Origin: Betaproteobacteria bacterium
Lineage (GTDB): Bacteria > Pseudomonadota > Gammaproteobacteria > Burkholderiales > Usitatibacteraceae
Length of the DNA: 11,312 bases
Assembly (NCBI GenBank): GCA_003105245.1
Contig: PQAI01000171.1
Coordinates: 1,039-12,350 of the forward strand
Reading direction: 5' to 3'
In this document: positions 1 through 6,561 of the stretch, one piece after another
Layout: each line of letters opens with the position of its first letter
Numbering within the stretch: position 1 is the stretch's first letter
Translations under genes and position numbers: made by a program
The notes under the pieces: generated by a model
Told to the model about the DNA's origin: nothing
Database searches by the model: none
The model's input: only the letters and a program-made list of their open reading frames with translations

Positions 1-95
1 AGGCCGATCAGCACCGCCATCATGCCGATGGCGAGCGCGCGCAGGAAGGCGGCGGCGTAGAGGATGCGGCGCAGGCGCGCCGCGGGGTCGGTCAC
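1..95 (-). CDS. N-terminal fragment of a probable MFS transporter (partial, runs off left edge)
   Basis: A minus-strand frame opens at a GTG (95-93) and stays open to the window edge, giving 31 residues. It begins VTDPAARLRR, a short basic cytoplasmic leader, and continues into a hydrophobic stretch containing FLRALAIGMMAVLIG, which resembles transmembrane helix 1 of major facilitator superfamily permeases. The start lies 19 bp past the stop of the trypsin-fold/PDZ gene, on the same strand, so the two are probably co-transcribed. With only one helix visible the family is an inference and the substrate cannot be guessed. Any other membrane protein with a basic N-terminus is a possible alternative. 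Confidence 0.5.
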   Translation of the reverse strand, partial: MTDPAARLRRILYAAAFLRALAIGMMAVLIG

Positions 96-114
96 GCGGC
101 GATGATACCCGCGA

Positions 115-1158
115 TCAGATGGTGGGCTTGCGCCGCATGAAGTCCTGGCGGTCGATGGAGCGCACGCGGATCGTCCTCAGGTCGGCGCCCTGCAGCACCG
201 TGAGCCCCACCTCGACGCCCGGCTCGCCCGCGGCCCACAGCTTGCGGTAGAAGTCCGGCAGGTCCCGGAACTTCTCGCCCCCGACGGCGAGGATGATGTC
301 GCCGGCGCGCACGCCGGCCTTGTCCGCCGGCCCGCCCGTGCTCACGCGCAGCACCCGCAGGCGCCCCTCGTCCTCCACCGTGTTCACGCCGATCCAGGGC
401 CGCCGACCCGCCTTCTGCCGCCCGGTCTCGATCATCTCGTCGAGGATGGGCCGGAGCAGGTCCGTGGGCACGAACATGTTGCCGGGCAGGCGCTCGCCCG
501 GCGTCATCGCGTCCATGACGAAGAGCGAGCCGATGCCCACGAGCTCGCCCTCCTTGTTGATGAGCGCGGCGCCGCTGTGGTCCAGGCGCGGCGGGGCGGT
601 GAAGATGGCCCCGTCGATGAGGTATTCCCAGTAGCCGGCGAAGGTGCGCTTCGAGACCACCGTGGCCACCGACACGCCGCCTTCCCCGCCGCTCACGACC
701 ATGAGGCGGTCGAGCTGCTCCACGGACTTCGAGGCCCCCAGCGCGACCGGCTTGGGCGAGAGCGCGACGACGGGCCGCAGCAGCCCGAAACCCGTGGCGT
801 GGTCGTAGGCCACGACGCTCGCCGGCACCGTGCGGCCGCGGGAGTCGGTGACCTCCACCTGGTCGGCCTCGAGGACGAGGTAGCCGATGGTGAGGACGAG
901 CCCGGAAGGGGCGATGAGCACTCCCGAGCCCGAGCGCTCCGACCCGAGGCTCTCGTTCGAGCGCGCGTTCTCCAGCGCCCGCGCGCGGATCGAGACGACG
1001 GCTCCCGCGGCCTCCTGCAGGGCGCGCCAGGTGGCGTCGTCTTCCCTGGCTTCGGTGGCCGGCTTGGCGGGCGCCGCGGGGCTCGCGGCGCCGGCGGCCG
1101 GCAGGGCCAGGGCGAGAAGCACGGCTGCGAGGGATGCCGCCAGTCGGTCCGGGCGCAT
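115..1158 (-). CDS. Periplasmic trypsin-fold (S1C/HtrA-like) protein with C-terminal PDZ domain; likely catalytically degenerate
   Basis: 347 aa. I chose the ATG at 1158 over the longer frame (from 1221) because it is followed directly by a signal peptide (MRPDRLAASLAAVLLALALP, likely cleavage after AAGA) and preceded by a GAGAAGG ribosome-binding site 5 nt away. The trypsin-like domain spans about residues 45-240 (GSGVLIAPSG at 77-86) and a PDZ domain about 255-335, with WIGVN and GGPADKAGVRAGDIIL as landmarks. Against the HtrA pattern TNNHVV / TDLALL / GNSGGPL, this protein reads TIGYLV (Tyr93 in place of His), TGFGLL (Gly123 in place of Asp) and DHSGAAL (Ser195 kept). Two triad residues therefore appear to be gone. 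A non-proteolytic envelope binding or chaperone role is an inference. It lies 71 bp after the isomerase gene and 19 bp before the MFS-like gene. Confidence 0.85.
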   Translation of the reverse strand: MRPDRLAASLAAVLLALALPAAGAASPAAPAKPATEAREDDATWRALQEAAGAVVSIRARALENARSNESLGSERSGSGVLIAPSGLVLTIGYLVLEADQVEVTDSRGRTVPASVVAYDHATGFGLLRPVVALSPKPVALGASKSVEQLDRLMVVSGGEGGVSVATVVSKRTFAGYWEYLIDGAIFTAPPRLDHSGAALINKEGELVGIGSLFVMDAMTPGERLPGNMFVPTDLLRPILDEMIETGRQKAGRRPWIGVNTVEDEGRLRVLRVSTGGPADKAGVRAGDIILAVGGEKFRDLPDFYRKLWAAGEPGVEVGLTVLQGADLRTIRVRSIDRQDFMRRKPTI

Positions 1159-1163
1159 GTTCG

Positions 1164-1170
1164 CCTTCTC
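1164..1170 (-). promoter_or_regulatory. Ribosome-binding site for the trypsin-fold/PDZ gene
   Basis: On the minus strand this reads GAGAAGG, 5 nt before the ATG at 1158-1156. It is a good Shine-Dalgarno match at proper spacing and is the main reason for preferring this start to the longer open frame. Confidence 0.6.
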
Positions 1171-1199
1171 GGTGCGAGGGTAGGGTCCGATCCATCCTA

Positions 1200-1217
1200 G
1201 CACCGCGCGCGCGGTGC
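1200..1217. terminator. Perfect 18-bp palindrome between the isomerase and trypsin-fold genes; possible hairpin
   Basis: GCACCGCGCGCGCGGTGC is its own reverse complement. As RNA it can fold into a 7-bp G/C stem with a 4-nt loop. It begins 12 bp past the isomerase stop codon in reading order. No T-run follows on the minus strand (the next bases read CTAGGATGG), so it is not a canonical intrinsic terminator. It may be a weak terminator, an mRNA 3' stabiliser or an operator for a dimeric regulator. The function is not resolved. Confidence 0.35.
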
Positions 1218-1229
1218 GCAAGCGGTGCT

Positions 1230-1997
1230 TCAGGCGAGCCAGCCGAGGGTCTGCGCGGTGGCCTTCGAGGGGCGGTATTCGGCGGCCACCCAGCCCTCGT
1301 AGCCCAGGGCGTCCAGCCGCGCGAAGCAGCCCGCGATGTCGACGCGGCCCGTGCCCGGCTCGTGGCGCCCGGGGGCGTCCGCGAACTGGACGTGGCGGAC
1401 GACGGGCGCGAGGCGCGAGAGCCCCTCGACCGGGTCCTCGCCCATCATGGCCGCGTGGTAGATGTCGAACTGCAGCCCCGTGTTGGGCGCGCCGGCCTCG
1501 GCCAGCAGCGCGGCGCCCTCGGCGGGCCGCGCCACGGCGAAGCCGGGCACGTCCACGGTGTTGATCGGCTCGAGGAGCAGGGTGAGGCCGGCGGGACGCA
1601 ACTCGCGCGCGGCATGGCGCAGGTTGGCGAGGAGGGTGGCGCGCACGAGCGCCGCATCCGCCCCGGGCGGGACCTTGCCGGCGATGCAGTTCACCCGCTC
1701 GTTGCCGAGCACGGCGGCATAGGCGATGGCGCGTGCCACGCCCTCGCGGAACTCCTCCTCTCGCCCCGGCAGGCAGGCGATGCCGAAGTCGCCGGCCGCC
1801 TTGTCGCCCATGGGCAGGTTGAAGTTGACGAGTTCCAGGCCGTTGGCTTCCAGGAGCTCCGCGATCTCGCGCGCCTCGAGGTCCCAGGGCTGCGCGAACT
1901 CGACCGCCGCGAAGCCCGCGGCCGCGGCCGCGCCGAACCGCTCCGGGAAGGGCAGTTCGGGGAAGAGGAACCCCAGGTTGGCGGCGAAGCGCGGCAT
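1230..1997 (-). CDS. hyi: Hydroxypyruvate isomerase-type TIM-barrel enzyme (Hyi family)
   Basis: 255 aa, close to the usual length of about 258 for Hyi. The family interconverts hydroxypyruvate and tartronate semialdehyde in the cytosol, in glyoxylate/glycerate metabolism. The ATG at 1997 is preferred over an upstream in-frame ATG (2096) because MPRFAANLGFLFPE is the typical family N-terminus. The longer form would also overlap the divergent ABC transporter gene. Visible motifs are LEPINTVDVPGF (Glu143), QFDIYHAAMMGED (Asp178), HVQFADAPGRHEPGTG (203-218) and AAEYRP (Glu240); the two glutamates match the catalytic metal-binding pair of the family. No glycerate dehydrogenase (glxR) or glyoxylate carboligase (gcl) gene is visible, so the exact substrate is uncertain. 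Some homologues act on other sugars or keto acids. It is divergent from the ABC transporter gene with only 43 bp between the starts. Confidence 0.88.
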   Translation of the reverse strand: MPRFAANLGFLFPELPFPERFGAAAAAGFAAVEFAQPWDLEAREIAELLEANGLELVNFNLPMGDKAAGDFGIACLPGREEEFREGVARAIAYAAVLGNERVNCIAGKVPPGADAALVRATLLANLRHAARELRPAGLTLLLEPINTVDVPGFAVARPAEGAALLAEAGAPNTGLQFDIYHAAMMGEDPVEGLSRLAPVVRHVQFADAPGRHEPGTGRVDIAGCFARLDALGYEGWVAAEYRPSKATAQTLGWLA

Positions 1998-2008
1998 CGT
2001 CTCGCTGC

Positions 2009-2015
2009 TACTATA
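2009..2015. promoter_or_regulatory. Overlapping divergent -10-like elements between hyi and the ABC transporter gene
   Basis: The 43-bp divergent gap contains TACTATA. On the minus strand it reads TATAGT (2015-2010; 5 of 6 to TATAAT), only 12 bp before the hyi ATG. On the plus strand it reads TACTAT (2009-2014), 26 bp before the ABC transporter ATG. I see no convincing -35 on either strand. If real, polymerase binding would be mutually exclusive and hyi mRNA would be nearly leaderless, consistent with the lack of a clear Shine-Dalgarno sequence. Confidence 0.3.
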
Positions 2016-2040
2016 GCGGACGAAGCACCCGCCTCGACCG

Positions 2041-3876
2041 ATGAGCGCCGCCACCCTCCCGCAGGATTCCCCGAAACCCGCCGAGCCCCCCGCCACGGGC
2101 GACGCCGGCGTCGTGAGGAAGCTCCTGCCCTACCTCTGGGAGTACCGCGGGCGGGTGTTCCTCGCGCTCGCCTTCCTGGTGACGGCCAAGTTCGCGAACC
2201 TCGCGGTGCCGCTCGTCATGAAGGCGATCGTCGACGGCCTCTCCGGCCCGAAGGCGGTGCTGGCGGTGCCCGTGCTCCTGCTCGCGGCCTACGGCGCGCT
2301 GCGCCTTTCCTCGACGCTCTTCAACGAGCTGCGCGACGTCGTGTTCGTGAAGGTGGCGCAGCGCGCCATGCGCCGCGTGGCCCTCGAGGTCTTCGAGCAC
2401 ATGCACTCGCTGTCGCTTCGCTTCCACCTGGAGCGCCAGACCGGCGGGCTCACCCGCGACATCGAGCGCGGCACGCGCGGGATCTCCACGCTCCTGAACT
2501 TCATGGTCTTCAGCGTGCTCCCGACCTTCTTCGAGATCGCGCTCGTCACCGGGTTCCTCATCGTGAGGTTCGACGTCTGGTTCGGCGTCATCACCGTGGG
2601 CGCGCTGGTCCTCTACATCGCCGCCACCTTCCTCATCTCCGAGCGGCGGATCCACCACCGCCGCGCGATGAACGAGTCCGACTCGAAGGCCAACACGCGC
2701 GCCATCGACTCGCTCATCAACTACGAGACGGTCAAGTACTTCGGCAACGAGTCCTTCGAGGCCAGGCGCTACGACGAGAACCTGTCGCGCTACGAGGCGG
2801 CCGTGGTCACGAGCGAGACCTCGCTCGGCCTGCTGAACACCGTGCAGGCGGGCATCATCGCGCTCACGGTCTCGCTCCTCATGTGGCGGGCTTCCGACGG
2901 CATCGTGAACGGCGCGCTCACGCTGGGCGACCTGGTCATGGTGAACGCGCTGCTCATCCAGCTCTACATCCCGCTCAACTTCCTGGGCGTGCTCTACCGC
3001 GAGATCAAGCAGTCGCTCACCGACATGGAGCGGATGTTCCGGCTCCTGTCGGTCAACCGCGAGATCGAGGACAAGCCAGGCGCCCCGGCGCTCGCGGTGT
3101 CCGGCGCCGCCATCCGCTTCGAGGCGGTGGACTTCAGCTACGACGGCAAGCGCCCGATCCTCGCGGGCGTCGACTTCGAGGTGCCGGCGGGCCGGACGGT
3201 CGCGGTGGTGGGCACGAGCGGTTCGGGCAAGTCGACCCTCGGGCGGCTGCTCTTCCGCTTCTACGACGTGCAGAAGGGCCGGGTCGCGATCGACGGCCAG
3301 GACATCCGCGACGTCACCCAGCTCTCCCTGCGCCGCGCCATCGGCATCGTCCCGCAGGACACGGTGCTCTTCAACGACACGATCTACTACAACATCGCCT
3401 ACGGCCGGCCCGGGGCCACGCGCGAGGAGGTGGTGCACGCCGCCCGCGTGGCGCACATCCTGGACTTCATCGAGAGCCTGCCGGACAGGTGGGAGACCAC
3501 GGTCGGCGAGCGGGGACTCAAGCTCTCCGGCGGCGAGAAGCAGCGCGTGTCGATCGCGAGGACGCTCCTCAAGGACCCGCCCATCCTCATCTTCGACGAG
3601 GCCACCTCCGCGCTCGACTCGGGCACCGAGAAGGCGATCCAGGCCGAGCTCTCCGAGATCTCGCGCGACCGCACCACGCTCATGATCGCGCACCGGCTCT
3701 CGACCATCGTGGACGCCGACCAGATCCTGGTGATGGAGGGCGGCAGCATCGTCGAGCGCGGCGCCTTCCGGGAGCTCATGGCCCGCGACGGCCGCTTCGC
3801 GCAGATGTGGCGGCTGCAGCAGCAGGAGGAGTCCGAGGCCGGCGGGACCGGCCCGGCGGCAAGCGAGGCATCGTGA
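2041..3876 (+). CDS. ABC exporter half-transporter, Atm1/HMT1 type (fused permease and ATPase)
   Basis: 611 aa, the standard size for an Atm1-type half-transporter that works as a homodimer in the inner membrane. The transmembrane domain spans about residues 25-325, with hydrophobic segments near 39-60, 72-90, 151-175, 180-200 and 268-315. Family-typical sequences are LTRDIERGTRGIST (137-150) and INYETVKYFGNE (226-237). The ATPase domain has Walker A GTSGSGKST (391-399), Q-loop Gln439, signature LSGGEKQR (495-502), Walker B ILIFDE with catalytic Glu520, and H-loop His551. All are intact, so it should be active. Atm1-type proteins export glutathione-linked sulfur or metal conjugates and support Fe-S and heavy-metal homeostasis. 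The substrate here is inferred from family only. The GTG start of the next gene overlaps its stop codon by 4 bp. Confidence 0.93.
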   Translation: MSAATLPQDSPKPAEPPATGDAGVVRKLLPYLWEYRGRVFLALAFLVTAKFANLAVPLVMKAIVDGLSGPKAVLAVPVLLLAAYGALRLSSTLFNELRDVVFVKVAQRAMRRVALEVFEHMHSLSLRFHLERQTGGLTRDIERGTRGISTLLNFMVFSVLPTFFEIALVTGFLIVRFDVWFGVITVGALVLYIAATFLISERRIHHRRAMNESDSKANTRAIDSLINYETVKYFGNESFEARRYDENLSRYEAAVVTSETSLGLLNTVQAGIIALTVSLLMWRASDGIVNGALTLGDLVMVNALLIQLYIPLNFLGVLYREIKQSLTDMERMFRLLSVNREIEDKPGAPALAVSGAAIRFEAVDFSYDGKRPILAGVDFEVPAGRTVAVVGTSGSGKSTLGRLLFRFYDVQKGRVAIDGQDIRDVTQLSLRRAIGIVPQDTVLFNDTIYYNIAYGRPGATREEVVHAARVAHILDFIESLPDRWETTVGERGLKLSGGEKQRVSIARTLLKDPPILIFDEATSALDSGTEKAIQAELSEISRDRTTLMIAHRLSTIVDADQILVMEGGSIVERGAFRELMARDGRFAQMWRLQQQEESEAGGTGPAASEAS

Positions 3877-4274
3877 GGAAACTGGACGCAGGCATGGCGG
3901 GCCGAGCCCTGGCGGTGGTGATCGCGGCGGCGGCCGCGGCGTGCGGCGGCCTGCCCAGGCAGGCTCCCGCGGGCACGGCGACGGTGGCGAAGGTGGAGCG
4001 GACCGCGTGGAACGCGCCGCCCGAGCCCGGCCTCTTCCGGGTGAGCTTCGACGAGGAGCGCACCGCCCAGGTCCTGGCGCGAATGGGCAACCAGATGGCC
4101 CCGGAGGGACTGGACCGCTACTTCACCGACCTCGAAAGCATCGAGGACGAGGCGAGCCTGGAGTTGCGGCAGAAGGGGCTGTGCGGCTCGAGCGTGAAGC
4201 TCGCCACGCCCGTGGAGCGCACCGCCAGCCGCGGGATCACCGCGATCTTCAAGTGCCGCCCGACCGCCTTCTAG
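3873..4274 (+). CDS. Small putative lipoprotein or exported protein of unknown function
   Basis: 133 aa if read from the GTG at 3873, which overlaps the ABC transporter stop (GTGA) as in translational coupling. An internal ATG at 3894 would give 126 aa and is an equally possible start. The N-terminus MRKLDAGMAGRALAVVIAAA leads through an alanine run to a Cys (residue 24), followed by GG. It reads as a signal peptide with a weak, non-canonical lipobox (AAAC). The mature part is hydrophilic (YFTDLESIEDEASLELRQ, 83-100) and has two more cysteines (104 and 128) that could form a disulfide. I recognise no domain. Coupling to an exporter suggests an envelope accessory role, but that rests on position only. 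Confidence 0.65.
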   Translation: MRKLDAGMAGRALAVVIAAAAAACGGLPRQAPAGTATVAKVERTAWNAPPEPGLFRVSFDEERTAQVLARMGNQMAPEGLDRYFTDLESIEDEASLELRQKGLCGSSVKLATPVERTASRGITAIFKCRPTAF

Positions 4275-4277
4275 CGC

Positions 4278-4290
4278 GCGCCGCCGGCGC
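4278..4290. terminator. Short G/C hairpin in the 19-bp convergent gap
   Basis: GCGCC-GCC-GGCGC can form a 5-bp stem with a 3-nt loop between the stop codons of the convergent lipoprotein (plus) and adenylate-forming enzyme (minus) genes. No T-run follows on either strand. Its position suits a bidirectional terminator, but the stem is short and such sequence is common at this G+C content. Confidence 0.25.
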
Positions 4291-4293
4291 AGC

Positions 4294-5757
4294 CTAGGAG
4301 CGCGGCTCCGGCGGGGCGAGCAACCGCCGCCGCAGCTCCAGCCTCCGCACCTTGCCCATGGCGCTCCTCGGGAACTCGCGGGCGACGTGGAAGTGCACGC
4401 GCGGGAACGCGCCGAGCCCGCTCCGGGCGAAATCGGCCAGGGCGACTCGGTCGACGGGAGTGGCGGACTCGATGGCGACGTGGACTTCCTCGGCCGCCTC
4501 GTCGTCCTGCCGCGAGAAGATGCACACGCCGCTCACGCCCAGGAGGTCCTGCAGCGAGCGCTCGAGGGGCGCCGTCGCCACCTTGAGGCCGAGCAGGTTG
4601 ATGACCTCGGTGGCGCGACCCTGGAGGCACAGCCGGCCGTCGGCACGCAGCCGTCCCAGGTCGCCCGGAAGGAACCAGCCGTCGCGGAAGCACTCCCGCG
4701 TCGTCGCCTCGTCGTCGAGGTAGCCCTCGATTCCCGGGGAGGGGCGAACGCGCACCAGGCCTTCATCGCCCACGGGCAGCTCGCGGCCGGACTCGTCCAC
4801 GACCTGCGCCGCCCGCGGGGAAACGGGGAGGTGCCAGAGCAGGTCCTCGTCGCTCGCGATGCGGGTCATCGTCACCATCGACGCCTCCGTCGAGGCGTAG
4901 GCGGAATACAGCTCGCGGGTGATGCGCGCCCGGGCGCCGTCCGCGAGGGCCTTCGTGAGCGCGCCGGCCGTCACGACGAGCCGCAGCGAGTCGTCCCGGC
5001 GGATCGCCCCCGGCGGCGCCTCGAGCAGCACGGCGAGCGTGGCGGGCGTCGCGAAGGCATGCGTCATCCCGAGCCGGCCGAACGGCCGCCAGGGCTCCGG
5101 GGAGTTCTCGCAGACCACCGTCGCGCCCACCGACCATGCGGCGCGCGTCCAGCGATAGCCGCCGGCGGTCCACGACGGGAAATTGCCGACGAAGACCACG
5201 GACGACGGCGTGAAGGCGAAGAGCGAGGCGAGCGAGCCGATCTGCTCGCGGTCGATCCGCGGGTCGCGAAGGACCTTCTTGTAGGAGCCGGTGGTGCCGG
5301 AGGTGAGCATGACGTGGCCCGCCATGCCCGCCGCCGGAAGCGGGAACCCGGGCGCGCCGCCGCGGGCGAACGCGGCCGGGCGCGCGGCGGGGAGCCGGAT
5401 CGTCGCGCGGCCCGCCTGCCGGGCCAGCGACTCGGCGGCTTCGTGCGTCGCGCCCTCGCGCGTGACGATGCCGCCGGCGCTCCCCAGGGCAAGCGCGGCG
5501 ACGTCCGTCGTGCGCTCGATGGCGATCGTGGCCAGGCCGAGGCTTCTCAGGGCGAAGCCGGCCACCCAGGCGTCGACCAGGTCCTCGATGGCGACCACGA
5601 CGAGGGATCCCGGCGGGAAGCCGGCGCCGGCCAGGCGAGCGCGCGCGTCCGCGATCGCGCGGGCGAAGGCGGAGTAGCTCCAGGGCTCGCCGTTGTGCAC
5701 GAGCGCGAGGTGGTCGGGCGCGCTGCGCGCGCGGGAGAGGATGGCGTCGAGCGGCAT
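4294..5757 (-). CDS. Adenylate-forming enzyme, acyl-CoA synthetase / AMP-ligase superfamily
   Basis: 487 aa, slightly short for an acyl-CoA synthetase but with both the large N-terminal and small C-terminal domains. ANL superfamily core motifs are present: A3 LTSGTTGSYKK (151-161), A5 YASTEAS (287-293), A7 LPGDLG with Asp366, hinge/A8 GRATEVINLLGLKV (380-393), and A10 PRSAMGKVRR with catalytic Lys469. It should therefore activate a carboxylate with ATP and pass it to CoA or another acceptor. The A8 follow-on reads KVATAPLE, without the common proline at K+3 (as in KVxPxEVE). No carrier-protein domain is attached. The substrate cannot be read from sequence. It is the last gene of a three-gene operon, 12 bp after the alpha/beta hydrolase, and has no clear Shine-Dalgarno sequence. 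Confidence 0.85.
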   Translation of the reverse strand: MPLDAILSRARSAPDHLALVHNGEPWSYSAFARAIADARARLAGAGFPPGSLVVVAIEDLVDAWVAGFALRSLGLATIAIERTTDVAALALGSAGGIVTREGATHEAAESLARQAGRATIRLPAARPAAFARGGAPGFPLPAAGMAGHVMLTSGTTGSYKKVLRDPRIDREQIGSLASLFAFTPSSVVFVGNFPSWTAGGYRWTRAAWSVGATVVCENSPEPWRPFGRLGMTHAFATPATLAVLLEAPPGAIRRDDSLRLVVTAGALTKALADGARARITRELYSAYASTEASMVTMTRIASDEDLLWHLPVSPRAAQVVDESGRELPVGDEGLVRVRPSPGIEGYLDDEATTRECFRDGWFLPGDLGRLRADGRLCLQGRATEVINLLGLKVATAPLERSLQDLLGVSGVCIFSRQDDEAAEEVHVAIESATPVDRVALADFARSGLGAFPRVHFHVAREFPRSAMGKVRRLELRRRLLAPPEPRS

Positions 5758-5769
5758 CGCGCGAGCCCG

Positions 5770-6561
5770 TCAGCCGGCCAGGTGCGCGCGCAGGGCCGCC
5801 ACCAGCTCGCGCGGCGCCTCGGTGGGCATCGCGTGACCCGCGTCCAGCGCCACGAGCTTCGCGCGCGGTATCCGGCCCGCCAGCTCCGCCCCCGCCCTGA
5901 ACGGCGTCATCTGGTCGCGGCGGCCGGCCACCACGAGCGTCGGCGCCTCGATCGCCCGGATGGACTCGGCCGGCGGCGCGTAGGCGTGGCAGGCGGCGAG
6001 GTCGGCGTGCTGCACGCCCGGGCGCGCGCGCGCCACGAGGCTGCGGCTCGCGCCGACCTGGGAAAGCCCCGGGATCGCGCTCGCGGCGAGCGATGCCAGG
6101 CGCGCGTGGCCCCACACGGACTGCATGTCGAAGGCAGCCGGAGAGTCGTCGGCGGCCGCCGCGAGGAAGGCCTCTCCCACGGGCATGGGAACGGAGATCC
6201 CGACGAGGGCGAGGCTCGCGACGCGGTGCGGATGGCGGATCGCGCAGTCGAGCGCCGCCAGCGCGCCCATGCTGTGGCCCACCAGGTGGGCGCGCCCGAC
6301 GCACGCGGCCTCGACGAAGGCGGCCACCCAGTCGGCGAGCGCCTCGACCGTGGTGCGCACCGCGCCCGGACTGCGGCCGTGGCCCGGCAGGTCCACCGCG
6401 AGCACCGCGAAGCCGTGATGGGCGAGGTATCGCGCCGGGTAGTGCCACACGCTGTGATCGAGGGCCGAGCCGTGGACGAACACGACCGCCGGCAGCTGCG
6501 GGTCGAAGTCGCGCCCCCCCGTGTAGGCGTAGGCCGGGTAGCCCTCGACGATGAAGTTCAT
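5770..6561 (-). CDS. Alpha/beta hydrolase (esterase, thioesterase or lactonase type)
   Basis: 263 aa. I took the start MNFIVEG at 6561 rather than the longer open frame because its ATG overlaps the MetY stop by 4 bp (ATGA) and the extra upstream residues are an antisense-like arginine-rich stretch. The oxyanion-hole segment is FVHGSALDHSVW (28-39), the nucleophile elbow GHSMGA (Ser97), the acid Asp216 in GRRDQMTP, and the base His243 in DAGHAMPTE. The catalytic triad is complete. A cap region lies about 125-195. The fold covers esterases, thioesterases, C-C hydrolases and haloperoxidase-like enzymes, so the substrate is unknown. Placement between MetY and an AMP-ligase suggests it processes an acyl ester or thioester in the same pathway, an inference from context. 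No signal peptide is seen, so it is probably cytosolic. Confidence 0.88.
   Translation of the reverse strand: MNFIVEGYPAYAYTGGRDFDPQLPAVVFVHGSALDHSVWHYPARYLAHHGFAVLAVDLPGHGRSPGAVRTTVEALADWVAAFVEAACVGRAHLVGHSMGALAALDCAIRHPHRVASLALVGISVPMPVGEAFLAAAADDSPAAFDMQSVWGHARLASLAASAIPGLSQVGASRSLVARARPGVQHADLAACHAYAPPAESIRAIEAPTLVVAGRRDQMTPFRAGAELAGRIPRAKLVALDAGHAMPTEAPRELVAALRAHLAG

Noticed and set aside
2011..3693. A 560-codon minus-strand frame inside the ABC transporter gene
   Set aside because: It is antisense to intact Walker and signature motifs. The Asp/Glu/His/Arg-rich composition is typical of a shadow frame.
1134..4274. A 1046-codon plus-strand open frame across hyi and the ABC transporter gene
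   Set aside because: Its sequence is arginine/glycine/alanine-rich and low in complexity, and it runs antisense or out of frame over clear genes. Long spurious frames are expected at this G+C. Only its last 133 codons (lipoprotein) are credible.
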